Part shown: positions 8,425 to 17,081 of the stretch, piece by piece
Position numbering within the stretch: the stretch's first letter is position 1
How the letters are laid out: the number at the start of each line of letters is the position of its first letter
Assembly: GCA_017854535.1 (NCBI GenBank)
Contig: JAFMHL010000038.1
Coordinates: 1 to 38,332, forward strand
Direction: 5' to 3'
DNA: 38,332 bases
Origin: Nitratireductor sp.
GTDB lineage: Bacteria > Pseudomonadota > Alphaproteobacteria > Rhizobiales > Rhizobiaceae
Program-made: the position numbers and the translations under genes
The notes under the pieces: generated by a model
The model's database searches: none
Told to the model about the DNA's origin: nothing
Seen by the model: only the letters and a program-made list of their open reading frames with translations

Positions 8425-8607
8425 GGCAGGTCTCCTGGCTCACGGCTCGGTCAGATTTTCGCACCTTCCCGGAATTTTCATCCAGTGGTTATCGGAAAAT
8501 CCTTGCCGCAATACAGTCGCGGGGTCGGCCAGGTTCAAAACGCCCTAAATGGGTCCGTCTCTTCCTGTTCCCTTTTGATCCCGTGGCCTTTGGCCATACC
8601 GGGAACC
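8425..8607 (-). promoter_or_regulatory. cobalamin (AdoCbl) riboswitch
   Basis: On the minus strand this 183-base element contains the conserved blocks of the cobalamin riboswitch in order. These are GGTTCCC at the 5' end, AAAAGGGAA, CGACCCCGCGACTGTA, CCACTGG, GGGAAGGTGCG, and the terminal B12 box GAGCCAGGAGACCTGCC. It lies in the leader of cbtB-cbtA-cobU-cobW-cobN. By family knowledge, binding of adenosylcobalamin represses the downstream genes, by terminating transcription or hiding the ribosome binding site. No U-tract follows, so translational control of cbtB is more likely here. The promoter should lie upstream, towards the end of cobQ, but no clear -10/-35 pair was found. Confidence 0.96.
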
Positions 8608-8684
8608 ATTTGGTACATCATCCTTAGCGCGTGAAACCAATTAGCGTCAATCAAATTGCGACAGGGCCAACACCAAATGTGACA

Positions 8685-10193
8685 TCAAAAGCGAATTGGG
8701 CGGGCAATTTTGAGTAAACCATCCACATCAAGGTGTTTTTCCATGTGTTCAGCCAGTTCATCCACCGCCTTTTCGACACTTTCGCGATAATTCGTTCCGC
8801 CACCTGAAATACCGAATCTTTTCAGATATTCCGCTCGAAATGCATCAGAACTAAACAAACCGTGGAGATAACAGCCCGAAACTTTTCCATTTTGTGAAAC
8901 AGCTCCATCAAATCCGTTTTCCGAGCGTATCATCGGGTGTTCGCAATCCGGCCCTTTTGTGCGTCCGATATGAATTTCATATCCCTCCAAGGGAATAGCC
9001 CCATCGATAAATATCGGATTGGAATTGCGGGTAATCTTTTCGCCTTCCAGAACGGTATCCATATCCAAAAGACCAAGTCCCCTAATTTCCCGCACATCGC
9101 CTTCAATGCCATCAGGATCGCGGATCTTCTTACCCAGCATCTGATACCCGCCGCAAATGCCAAGCACTTCGCCGCCTCGTTGGACATGCCTTTGTAAATC
9201 CGCCTCCCAACCATTTTCGCGAAATTCTGCCATGTCAGCAATCGTGGATTTGGAACCTGGCAGGATCACCAGCGCGGCATCATTGGGTAATGGCGAACCC
9301 TTTCGAGCAAAAACCAGATCAATATCGGGTTCATTCTTCAAAGGATCAAGATCATCAAAATTAGCAATTTTCCCAAGGACAGGAATTACGATCTTTACTC
9401 CTTGTCTGGCGGAGTTAACCGTTAGATGATCCAACGCAACACTATCTTCCGCAGGTAAACGCTGAACAGCATCAAGCCAAGGTAAAACGCCAAAGCTCGG
9501 CCACTTGGTAAAATCCGTTATCGCTTTCAGTCCATCATCAAACAGGGAAACATCACCCCGAAACTTGTTTATGAGATAACCTACAATCATATCGCGATCT
9601 TCACTGGGTAAGATCGTATGGCTGCCAACAATGGATGCTATAACGCCGCCACGGTCAATATCACCCACAAGCACAACTGGAACATTGGCCTTTGTGGCAA
9701 AGCCCATATTGGCAATGTCGCCTTTGCGCAGATTAATCTCGGCGGGAGATCCTGCCCCTTCAACCAGAACCAGATCGGCGTCCGTTGCAATTTTGCGATA
9801 ACTCTCCAACACCGCTTCCATCAGCTTTGGCTTTAACGTGAAATATTCCCGCACCTTGGCGGAACCCGTCATTTTCCCCTGGACAATAACCTGACTTCCC
9901 GTATGAGATTGGGGTTTCAACAGCACTGGATTCATATGCACCGATGGTGCAATGCCACATGCCAATGCCTGTAGCCATTGGGCGCGGCCCATTTCACCGC
10001 CGCCAGTACCATCAGCATCCAGGTCCGCAACGGCGGCATTATTCGACATATTCTGTGGCTTGAAAGGAACTACCTTCATACCGCGTTTTTTAAACACGCG
10101 GCAAAGTCCGGCAACCAAAACCGTCTTACCAACATCCGAGCCGGTGCCTTGAAACATAAGCGCTTTTGTTTTTGGTGGGTTTGTCAGGGTCAT
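8685..10193 (-). CDS. cobQ: cobyric acid synthase CobQ
   Basis: Glutamine-dependent amidotransferase that amidates carboxylates b, d, e and g of adenosylcobyrinic acid a,c-diamide. The N-terminal DRTG/BioD-like ATPase domain has QGTGSDVGKT and VVPFKPQNMSNNAAV. The C-terminal class I glutaminase domain has the nucleophile in LGICGGYQMLG (Cys347) and the partner histidine in CYLHGLF. The 502 residues are slightly longer than the usual 480-490, with no sign of insertion of another domain. It starts 20 bases after the DUF971 gene and ends 78 bases before the riboswitch. It therefore belongs to an upstream transcription unit that may read into the cbt-cob operon. Confidence 0.96.
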   Translation of the reverse strand: MTLTNPPKTKALMFQGTGSDVGKTVLVAGLCRVFKKRGMKVVPFKPQNMSNNAAVADLDADGTGGGEMGRAQWLQALACGIAPSVHMNPVLLKPQSHTGSQVIVQGKMTGSAKVREYFTLKPKLMEAVLESYRKIATDADLVLVEGAGSPAEINLRKGDIANMGFATKANVPVVLVGDIDRGGVIASIVGSHTILPSEDRDMIVGYLINKFRGDVSLFDDGLKAITDFTKWPSFGVLPWLDAVQRLPAEDSVALDHLTVNSARQGVKIVIPVLGKIANFDDLDPLKNEPDIDLVFARKGSPLPNDAALVILPGSKSTIADMAEFRENGWEADLQRHVQRGGEVLGICGGYQMLGKKIRDPDGIEGDVREIRGLGLLDMDTVLEGEKITRNSNPIFIDGAIPLEGYEIHIGRTKGPDCEHPMIRSENGFDGAVSQNGKVSGCYLHGLFSSDAFRAEYLKRFGISGGGTNYRESVEKAVDELAEHMEKHLDVDGLLKIARPIRF

Positions 10194-10213
10194 TTCGAAA
10201 CTGATTTCATCAA

Positions 10214-10582
10214 CTATCGGTCTCTTTTCTTGCCGGCCTCTTTCAATTCACTTTCATAGGCCGCCCATTCATCCACTCTGCTTTCGCCCAATTCGCGCAA
10301 AAACTCCCAGGAGAAAATTCCAGTATTATGCATGTCGTCAAATTCAATGCGAATAGCATAGTTGCCAATCGGGTGAATTTTCATAATGCCCACATTGCGC
10401 TTACCAAACACCAATTGACGTTGATCTGGCGAATGGCCCTGCACTTCAGCCGAAGGCGAGCGCACGCGCAGCAATTCTGCCTCCACTTCAAATTTCTGAC
10501 CATCGGCAAAAGATACTGTCAAAAGTTTTTTATCTTTTGAAACTCTAATTTCAGTTGGTTTAACCGCGCTTGTCAAAATCAT
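10214..10582 (-). CDS. DUF971 (gamma-butyrobetaine hydroxylase-like N-terminal) domain protein
   Basis: A 122-residue single-domain protein of the DUF971 family. It shows the pattern PTEIRVSKDKKLLTVSF near the start, then LLRVRSPSAEVQGH and YAIRIEFDDMHNTGIFSWEF, which are family signatures. The domain also occurs at the N-terminus of gamma-butyrobetaine hydroxylase, and stand-alone members are often near iron-sulfur or cofactor genes. No reaction is established. The ATG at 10582 has AGGA four bases upstream and is preferred over the longer reading frame to 10639. It is 20 bases upstream of cobQ and probably cotranscribed. It is divergent from the flavoprotein gene at 10682. Confidence 0.88.
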   Translation of the reverse strand: MILTSAVKPTEIRVSKDKKLLTVSFADGQKFEVEAELLRVRSPSAEVQGHSPDQRQLVFGKRNVGIMKIHPIGNYAIRIEFDDMHNTGIFSWEFLRELGESRVDEWAAYESELKEAGKKRDR

Positions 10583-10681
10583 GTTTCCTAATTTGGCATT
10601 TTGTCGCTTTTTGATATGGAAGCCTTGAGCTACAAGCAATAGACCAAATTAGAAAATCTGCGCAATCAGGACGAATACCTC

Positions 10682-11899
10682 ATGAGCCAAACTATTCTTA
10701 TTGTCGGAGCAGGACAGACAGCCATCGCTTTTGCAGCAAAAATGCGTCAACTGGATGAGACCGCCAAAATCACCTTGATTGGCGAGGAGCCTAGCCTTCC
10801 TTATCAACGCCCACCGCTCTCCAAGAAATATATGACAGGTGAGATGGACGCCGAGCGCCTGCTATTGCGACCTGATGATTGGTATGAAGAGAACCGCATT
10901 GAATGTCTGACATCAAAATCCGTTGAGAAAATCGATCTCGCCAACAAACAACTGACTGCTAATGGCGAAACACTTTCATTCGACAAACTGATGATCGCGA
11001 CAGGGTCACGACCCCGCCAATTGCCAGAAGCGTTAGGGGGGGGTAGTCTCAAGGGCGTTTATTCACTTCGGGACCTAAAAGATGCCGATGCGATTGGCGC
11101 TGAAATTACAGAGGGCAAACAGGCCTTGATTATCGGTGGCGGCTATATCGGCCTTGAAGCAGCTGCAGTCCTTTCCACAAAAGGAATGAAAGTTCGCGTC
11201 ATTGAAATGGCAGACCGAATTTTGCAACGCGTTGCAGCGAAAGAAACATCTGACTTTGTTCGCGCCAAACACAAAAGCCATGGCGTTGAGATCATGGAAG
11301 GCGTTTCGTTAAAATCACTTGAAGGTGACCATGGCCGCGTTTCTAAGGCGTTATTTCAAGAGGGCCCTGCCCTTAACGTTGATCTCGTTCTAGTTGGCAT
11401 CGGCGTCTTGCCAAATATGGAGATTGCCAAAGAAGCAGGCCTTGTCTGCGGCAACGGCATCGAGGTGGATGATCTTACCCGCACCTCCCATCCAGATATT
11501 CACGCGGCTGGCGATGTGGCAAGCTTTGAATATCGCGGCAACCGAATTCGCCTTGAATCAGTACAAAACGCCATTGACCAAGCCGAGCATGCGGCAAAAG
11601 TGATAGTCGGGGAAACTGCGCCTTATCTCCCGTATCCCTGGTTCTGGTCCGATCAATATGACATGAAACTTCAAATCGCCGGACTAAATCTGGGTTATGA
11701 CCAAACGGTTATTCGCCCCGGCTCGCGCGAAGGCGGCCAATCAGTCTGGTATTTCCAAAAAGGCAAATTCATTGCCGTTGATGCAATCAATGACAGCAAG
11801 GCCTATATGTTCGGTAAAAAAATCTTGGAGTTGGGTCGCGATATCACTCCTGATCAGGCAAGCGATGCGGCCTTTGATTTGAAAAGTTTAATTGGCTGA
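10682..11899 (+). CDS. FAD-dependent ferredoxin/rubredoxin reductase-type oxidoreductase
   Basis: A 405-residue class of NAD(P)H:ferredoxin reductase related to putidaredoxin and rhodocoxin reductases, which pass electrons from NADH to a [2Fe-2S] protein. The FAD-binding motif GAGQTA is at residues 8-13, followed by PYQRPPLSKKY. The NAD-binding motif GGGYIGLEAAAVL lies near residue 155. IHAAGDVA is the second FAD motif, and the C-terminal reductase domain contains PYPWFWSDQYDMKLQIAG. The length is normal for the family. No ferredoxin or P450 gene lies next to it, so the electron acceptor is unknown. The start has AGGA 11 bases upstream, and the 99 bases shared with the divergent DUF971 gene must hold both promoters. 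Confidence 0.93.
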   Translation: MSQTILIVGAGQTAIAFAAKMRQLDETAKITLIGEEPSLPYQRPPLSKKYMTGEMDAERLLLRPDDWYEENRIECLTSKSVEKIDLANKQLTANGETLSFDKLMIATGSRPRQLPEALGGGSLKGVYSLRDLKDADAIGAEITEGKQALIIGGGYIGLEAAAVLSTKGMKVRVIEMADRILQRVAAKETSDFVRAKHKSHGVEIMEGVSLKSLEGDHGRVSKALFQEGPALNVDLVLVGIGVLPNMEIAKEAGLVCGNGIEVDDLTRTSHPDIHAAGDVASFEYRGNRIRLESVQNAIDQAEHAAKVIVGETAPYLPYPWFWSDQYDMKLQIAGLNLGYDQTVIRPGSREGGQSVWYFQKGKFIAVDAINDSKAYMFGKKILELGRDITPDQASDAAFDLKSLIG

Positions 11900-11975
11900 A
11901 TATTCTGGTATGGTTTTAAAGCTTGCTGATTCAAATGATCAGTTCGCGTGACTTGAAACCAATTTGGGAGTTGTC

Positions 11976-13169
11976 ATGCAGTTCCGTATCTTAGCTCTTA
12001 TCTGCCTTTTCTTGACTCAGCCGAGCGTCGCGCAAGCCGACATAAAAGACAGAGTAAAAGCCCTCGCGCCCAATGGCCTTGTTCTGATTCTTGATGAAAA
12101 TGGCAAACCGCTGGTTTCCCAAAACGCTGACAAAACCTTTATTCCTGCATCCGTCGCCAAAATCGCAACGGCATGGTTGGCCATGGAGGTTCTGGGCAAA
12201 GACCACCGTTTTGAAACTAAATTTTATTTAGACGACAAACGGGTGTTATATGTGCGAGGCAGCGGCGATCCGTTTTTGATTTCCGAAGAGTTGGAATTGC
12301 TCGCGCCCAAGCTCTTGGAGGCGACCAGCAAACAAGCCTTCACGGGCATTGTGATCGATACGAGTTATTACCCCGACGACATTAAAATTCCCGGCATCGA
12401 AGCGACAGATGAAGCCTATGATGCGCTCAATTCTGCCTTCGCAGTCAATTTCAATACCATTCATGCCATTCGCAAAGGCAAGAACGTCCGCTCGGCTGAA
12501 AAACAAACGCCCATCACCCCTCTGGCAATCAGCCAGTTTATTAAACGCGGACCAAACGGACGCGGCCGCATCAGCCTTTCACAGGAAAAACCAGAATTAA
12601 GCGCTCTTTATGCAGGAGAACTTCTGGCAGCGCTTATCGCGAAAGCGGGCGGCAACAATGAGGGCTCCATAACCATCGGCAAACTGCCTGCAGATCTGGA
12701 ACCTGTTTACATCCACCGCCAATCCCGCGATCTAACCGAGCTTTTAACGGCAATGTTATTGGGATCGAATAATTACATCACCAATCAGGTCTTTCTGGAA
12801 ATTGGCGCAAACCGCAAAGGTGGCCAAGTCAGCCTCGAGAAATCTCTCGAAGTCGCTAGTGAACTCTTCGCCAAGCATGGTTTGAGCAATGGCATCACAC
12901 TGGTTGAAGGCTCCGGCATCAGTCGAGATAACAAATTTACCGCAGATGGCCTCGCCAAGCTCCTGCATCAATTCGCCCCTCATGCGGAACTCTTGAAAAA
13001 AACCAGAAAGGGTTCAGGCTATAAAACCGGAACCCTGTCAGATGTGAAAACCTTGGCAGGATTTGCCGTTACAAAAAATCACGGATTAGTGCGTTTTGTC
13101 ATTTCTCTTAAAGGCAATACGGGCAAACTCAGATTTCGATTGCTGGAAGCAATGGAGAAGGAGTTGTAA
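11976..13169 (+). CDS. dacB: D-alanyl-D-alanine carboxypeptidase/endopeptidase, PBP4 (S13) family
   Basis: A periplasmic penicillin-binding protein that trims or cleaves peptidoglycan peptides. A signal peptide (MQFRILALICLFL, cleavage after AQA near residue 21) is followed by the catalytic SVAK motif (Ser59, Lys62), the SNN motif in LLGSNNYITNQ, and KTG in SGYKTGTLSDVKTLAGF. These are the three S13 catalytic motifs. At 397 residues it is shorter than E. coli PBP4 (about 477), as in related alphaproteobacteria. The ATG at 11976 follows GGGAG by 6 bases; a TTG at 11964 would overlap the ribosome binding site. The symbol is by family and not certain. Confidence 0.9.
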   Translation: MQFRILALICLFLTQPSVAQADIKDRVKALAPNGLVLILDENGKPLVSQNADKTFIPASVAKIATAWLAMEVLGKDHRFETKFYLDDKRVLYVRGSGDPFLISEELELLAPKLLEATSKQAFTGIVIDTSYYPDDIKIPGIEATDEAYDALNSAFAVNFNTIHAIRKGKNVRSAEKQTPITPLAISQFIKRGPNGRGRISLSQEKPELSALYAGELLAALIAKAGGNNEGSITIGKLPADLEPVYIHRQSRDLTELLTAMLLGSNNYITNQVFLEIGANRKGGQVSLEKSLEVASELFAKHGLSNGITLVEGSGISRDNKFTADGLAKLLHQFAPHAELLKKTRKGSGYKTGTLSDVKTLAGFAVTKNHGLVRFVISLKGNTGKLRFRLLEAMEKEL

Positions 13170-13213
13170 TGGCTAAGCGTAAGTTTCCCCGAAAGTCCTA
13201 TTTGGTTCCATAA
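13169..13213 (+). CDS. possible 14-codon small ORF overlapping the dacB stop
   Basis: An ATG overlaps the last base of the dacB stop (TAATG) and is preceded by AAGGAG with 5 bases of spacing, an excellent ribosome binding site. It encodes MAKRKFPRKSYLVP, a strongly basic 14-residue peptide, and ends at TAA followed at once by a second TAA. The spacing and coupling look deliberate, but so short an ORF can arise by chance, or be the remnant start of a lost downstream gene. No function is proposed. Confidence 0.3.
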   Translation: MAKRKFPRKSYLVP

Positions 13214-13398
13214 TAAACAAATTATGCGACTTTGAATGGCTGCTTGGAGGCCATTTAAGACCTTGATATAATTTTTGCACCCAATTTTTGCGACATCTAA
13301 ATCGTTGATTTGTTTGGCTCACGAAATCCGTTGCAAAAAGGTTGGTTTTTGCGTCAATAATGACTTGCTATAATCTTACTTTCTAACGGAGATTGTTT
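13214..13398. other. intergenic region with AATGGC/GCCATT hairpin and TATAAT-like box
   Basis: About 185 bases between the carboxypeptidase unit and the acetyltransferase. It contains the inverted repeat AATGGC-tgcttggag-GCCATT near 13234-13255, which could be a weak terminator. A near-tandem repeat of AATTTTTGC lies at 13270-13291. There is a TATAAT at 13369-13374 with a poor upstream partner (TTTTTG, 17-base spacing). The TATAAT is 24 bases before the GNAT start codon and is a plausible -10 box for that gene. No coding potential was seen. Confidence 0.4.
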
Positions 13399-13911
13399 TT
13401 GAATTTTACATCAGGCTACACAGGTTGCGAACACGACATTTATGAGCTTTTCTTAAAGACCTTCACTGCATCTGAAGGGACTGATGAAGGCCAAACTATC
13501 GGCAGTTTCGTGAATGAGATGATGGAGAAAACGTCGTCTGACGACCTGTTTGTCTACTCAGCATATGAAGGCAACGCGCTCTTAGGGTGCATCTTTTTCT
13601 CACGCCTAGAATATGCGCAAGATAGTCGAACCGTGTATATCTTGTCCCCAGTTGCCGTAAAGTCAAATCAACAGAGCAAAGGAATCGGGCAAAAATTGAT
13701 ATCTTTTGGCTTGAACGAGTTGCGCGGTAAAGGGGTTGATATAGCCATGACCTGTGGCGACCCAAACTATTATTCCAAGACAGGCTTTCAGCAAATTACG
13801 GAAGATATTGCCAAAGCACCCCAAAAGTTGAGCTATCCAGAAGGATGGCTAGCGCAGGCTTTAACCGAAAGAGACATTAAAGCCACTGGTGGGAGCGTGC
13901 CGCTGTGTTGA
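13399..13911 (+). CDS. GNAT-family N-acetyltransferase
   Basis: A 170-residue acyl-CoA N-acyltransferase of the GNAT superfamily. The acetyl-CoA binding motif A is seen as YILSPVAVKSNQQSKGIGQ (Q-x-x-G-x-G type), followed by a helix. The C-terminal part has CGDPNYYSKTGFQ, typical of the YhbS-like branch. The substrate is unknown. No ATG precedes the conserved start; the TTG at 13399 has GGAG seven bases upstream and gives LNFTSGYTGCEHD, which fits the family. A TTG at 13393 would sit on the ribosome binding site. It appears to be transcribed alone, with a TATAAT box at 13369. Confidence 0.85.
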   Translation: MNFTSGYTGCEHDIYELFLKTFTASEGTDEGQTIGSFVNEMMEKTSSDDLFVYSAYEGNALLGCIFFSRLEYAQDSRTVYILSPVAVKSNQQSKGIGQKLISFGLNELRGKGVDIAMTCGDPNYYSKTGFQQITEDIAKAPQKLSYPEGWLAQALTERDIKATGGSVPLC

Positions 13912-14061
13912 GGCTTTGAACAAGTCGGAGCTGTGGTGACTATGCCCGTCGTATAATTGAATTTATGGAATTTCTATCTTTTTTCGACATGCATTACATG
14001 GTCACAAAGTCCGCAAAGCTGCTATTAATCAATTGTTTGATCCCACTGGTACAGGACAATT

Positions 14062-14959
14062 TCACCGCGTCCCGATCTGCTCCATGCTAATGGTGCGGTT
14101 GAAAAGCTTTTCCGCATTTTTGTAGGCGATTTTTTCGGCAACATCTTTGGGCAAAAGTGCCAACCATTCGCGCTGGGATGCAATGATATCATCGTAACGA
14201 TCCCACTGGCTATTAACCCAGGTATCGCTGCCGACCATCAGACGATCTTGAAAATCGATCAGGATTTTTTGCCATTCTTTGTTCAGGCCAACATCACTAT
14301 TAAGAATGTTCGAGTCCCGAAGCGAAGTATCTGCATAGAGCGCTTTATACTCGTCCATCAACGCGTATACAGTTTCTGCTGTTTCGCCCAACCCTGCATG
14401 GGCCCAAATAATTTTCACATCTTTGTCCAGACCATACAGCCAACGGATTGGCTCAGGACCTGAATGGACATGAATCAAAAATGTCCCGTGCCTTCGCCAT
14501 GTCTATCACTTTGCGAAACAACGGTTCGTCAGACGTATCGAGATTATGAATGTGAAATTCACCAATCCCTTCATGGGGATAGTCCTCAAGTCGCTTGAGC
14601 AGATAATCTTCCATGCCGTCCGCTTTAGTCCAATTAGATGAGCCAGCAGCGCCGTGATAGGGGCGCAACTCAGGAACGATGCGGTTCGGTGCATATTCCC
14701 AAAGCATGATGGTTCCTTCATCAGGCGTGGAGGAAACAAGTCCCATAGCCACACCATTTCGATCCATCAATTCGATGATGCTATTGACGGGATATTGTCC
14801 CCAGGCTGGCTCTTTGTAATGAATATGCGCGTCAAACAGCGGGAGGTTTGCGGCCCCTTCTTTTCCAAGCAGCTTGTGATCTCCATCTGCCAAACTAGAA
14901 AGTGTTGAAAATAAAAATGCAGCCGTTGTGATTACAGTCGACAGGACAATTGAACGCAT
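14062..14959 (-). pseudogene. exported amidohydrolase (Amidohydro_2 type), one frameshift
   Basis: Two overlapping frames together encode one TIM-barrel amidohydrolase of about 298 residues. The N-terminal frame (14959-14453) has a signal peptide ending near LSSLA and the metal-binding start FDAHIHY. The C-terminal frame (ending at 14062) has IHVHSGPEP, IIWAHAGLGETAE and LMVGSDTWVN, the later active-site strands. The switch is at about 14479-14483, where a T5 run on the coding strand has one base too many: removing one T restores KARDILIHVHSGPEP. This is either a true inactivating mutation or a homopolymer sequencing error. If intact it would be a periplasmic metal-dependent hydrolase of unknown substrate. 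It lies 30 bases upstream of nothing coding on its own strand except dxs, whose stop is upstream of it at 14990. Confidence 0.82.
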
Positions 14960-14989
14960 AACAGCCTCTTTTCTTGAAAATAAAAAGTT

Positions 14990-16909
14990 CTAAGCCCGAA
15001 ACAATTTCTCAACACCTGCTTTGCCAAGTGCATCAAAAACCGTGCGCACAATGCCCTCACTGTCCAGATTAGAATTATGATACATCACCTCTGGCTTGGC
15101 CTGATCGGTGAATTCGTCCTTGAGGAAAATCGGCCGCACGCGAAGGCCGTTATCAAGCAAACCAGCCTGGGCAAGATAGCTCAACACGTGAGAACCAAAA
15201 CCGCCGATAGCGCCCTCTTCCACCGTGATCAACACCTCATGGTCTTGGGCCAAACGGGCAATCATGTCTTCGTCCAAAGGCTTGGCAAAACGAGCATCGG
15301 CAACCGTTGTTGACAAGCCCGCACTATCCAGCGTTTCAGCCGCCAGCATGCATTCAGACAGGCGCGTTCCAAAAGACAGCAACGCGATTTTTGTTCCTTG
15401 CTTGACGATACGACCTTTTCCGATTTCCAGAACTTCACCACGCTCTGGCAGTTCAACGCCCACACCATCACCACGCGGATAACGGAACGAAATCGGCCCG
15501 TCATTATAAGCAGCGGCAGTTGCAACCATATGCTTCAGCTCGGCTTCGTCGCTGGCCGCCATGACGACGAAATTTGGCAAGGTCGCCAAATAGGTAATGT
15601 CAAATGCACCACAATGGGTCGCCCCATCCGCGCCCACATATCCAGCGCGGTCAATTGGAAAACGGACTGGCAAATTCTGGATTGCCACATCATGGACAAC
15701 TTGGTCATAGGCGCGCTGAAGGAAGGTCGAATAAATCGCGACAAACGGTTTATAGCCTTCGGTGGCAAGACCTGCAGCGAAGGTTACCGCATGCTGTTCG
15801 GCAATGCCCACATCAAACACCCGATCAGGAAAGGCTTTGCCAAAAATATCAATACCCGTTCCATCCGGCATGGCGGCCGTAATGCCAACAATTTTGTCGT
15901 CCCGCTCGGCTTCTTGAACAAGGCTTTGGCCAAACACTTTGGTATAGCTGGGCGCATTGGCCGGAGGCTTGGATTGAGCGCCAGTGATTACATCAAATTT
16001 CGAGACGCCATGATATTTATCACTGGCAGCTTCCGCGGGCGCGTAGCCTTTGCCCTTCCGGGTTACAGCATGAATGAGAACCGGACCTTCTGCGTTATCG
16101 CGCACATTGCGCAGCACTGGAATCAAAGTCGCCAGGTCATGCCCATCAATCGGTCCAATATGATAAAAGCCGAGCTCCTCAAACATCGTTCCGCCGGTCA
16201 CATAGCCGCGTGCATGTTCAACCGCTCGCGTAATAGCCCGGTCGATACGCTTACCGAGATAAGCAGTCATTTTTTTACCGAGCTCGCGAAAACCCATGTA
16301 ACTGCGACCCGTCGCCAGCCTTGCGAGATAGGCACTCATGGCACCAGTGGGCGGCGCAATCGACATGTCATTGTCATTAAGAATGACGATCAGACGTGCG
16401 TCGCGCGCACCAGCATTGTTCATCGCCTCATATGCCATTCCCGCAGACATCGAGCCGTCACCGATGACAGAAATAATATTATTGCTGCCATTCTTCATGT
16501 CACGGGCGACTGCCATCCCAAGGCCGGCAGAAATAGACGTAGAAGAATGCGCCGCACCAAATGGGTCATATTCGCTTTCGTCTCGCTTGGTAAAACCCGA
16601 CAAGCCGCCTTCTTGGCGAAGAGTGCGGATGCGTGCCCTCCTCCCTGTTATAATCTTGTGAGGATAACATTGATGGCCCACATCCCAGATCAATCGATCA
16701 TTTGGAGTATCGAAGATATAATGGATCGCAACTGTCAGTTCGACCACCCCAAGGCCAGCGCCCAGATGGCCTCCAGTTTCCGAAACAACATCAATCATTT
16801 CAGCGCGAAGTTCTGCGGCAAACTGAACCAATTGGTTCTCATTCAGTTTGCGAAGATCCGAAGGATATTCAACTTGATCTAGTAGCGGTGTGTCAGGTCT
16901 AGCACTCAA
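14990..16909 (-). CDS. dxs: 1-deoxy-D-xylulose-5-phosphate synthase
   Basis: Dxs condenses pyruvate and glyceraldehyde 3-phosphate to DXP, the first step of the MEP isoprenoid pathway, and also feeds thiamine and pyridoxal synthesis. The 639-residue product has the thiamine diphosphate motif [18 protein letters not shown], an N-terminal [18 protein letters not shown], the transketolase middle domain with [18 protein letters not shown], and a C-terminal domain ending in [10 protein letters not shown]. All expected regions are present. The most probable start is TTG at 16909; no in-frame ATG lies between it and the conserved [16 protein letters not shown]. Only a weak GGA is seen upstream. A long open frame on the opposite strand is a shadow of this gene. 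Confidence 0.96.
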   Translation of the reverse strand: MSARPDTPLLDQVEYPSDLRKLNENQLVQFAAELRAEMIDVVSETGGHLGAGLGVVELTVAIHYIFDTPNDRLIWDVGHQCYPHKIITGRRARIRTLRQEGGLSGFTKRDESEYDPFGAAHSSTSISAGLGMAVARDMKNGSNNIISVIGDGSMSAGMAYEAMNNAGARDARLIVILNDNDMSIAPPTGAMSAYLARLATGRSYMGFRELGKKMTAYLGKRIDRAITRAVEHARGYVTGGTMFEELGFYHIGPIDGHDLATLIPVLRNVRDNAEGPVLIHAVTRKGKGYAPAEAASDKYHGVSKFDVITGAQSKPPANAPSYTKVFGQSLVQEAERDDKIVGITAAMPDGTGIDIFGKAFPDRVFDVGIAEQHAVTFAAGLATEGYKPFVAIYSTFLQRAYDQVVHDVAIQNLPVRFPIDRAGYVGADGATHCGAFDITYLATLPNFVVMAASDEAELKHMVATAAAYNDGPISFRYPRGDGVGVELPERGEVLEIGKGRIVKQGTKIALLSFGTRLSECMLAAETLDSAGLSTTVADARFAKPLDEDMIARLAQDHEVLITVEEGAIGGFGSHVLSYLAQAGLLDNGLRVRPIFLKDEFTDQAKPEVMYHNSNLDSEGIVRTVFDALGKAGVEKLFRA

Positions 16910-17081
16910 TGTAACAATATCCGTACAAATGAAAATTATATCGCAACATCTTTAACTGTTACTGGCCTACTTTTCCACCCTAGGTCAGATAGATAAAATA
17001 CAACAAATCACCACATGAAGTTTGCGTTTTGATTGCTACCAATAACCTCGCGACAGCGACCTTTGTAAGACAATTAGATGA

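Noticed and set aside
13270-13291. Short direct repeats AATTTTTGC as a CRISPR or iteron
   Set aside because: Only two nine-base copies in AT-rich sequence; no array or regular spacing.
15398-16882. 494-codon open frame on the plus strand, antisense to dxs
   Set aside because: It lies entirely inside dxs in the opposite strand, shows no recognisable motif, and follows from the codon bias of dxs. It is a shadow.
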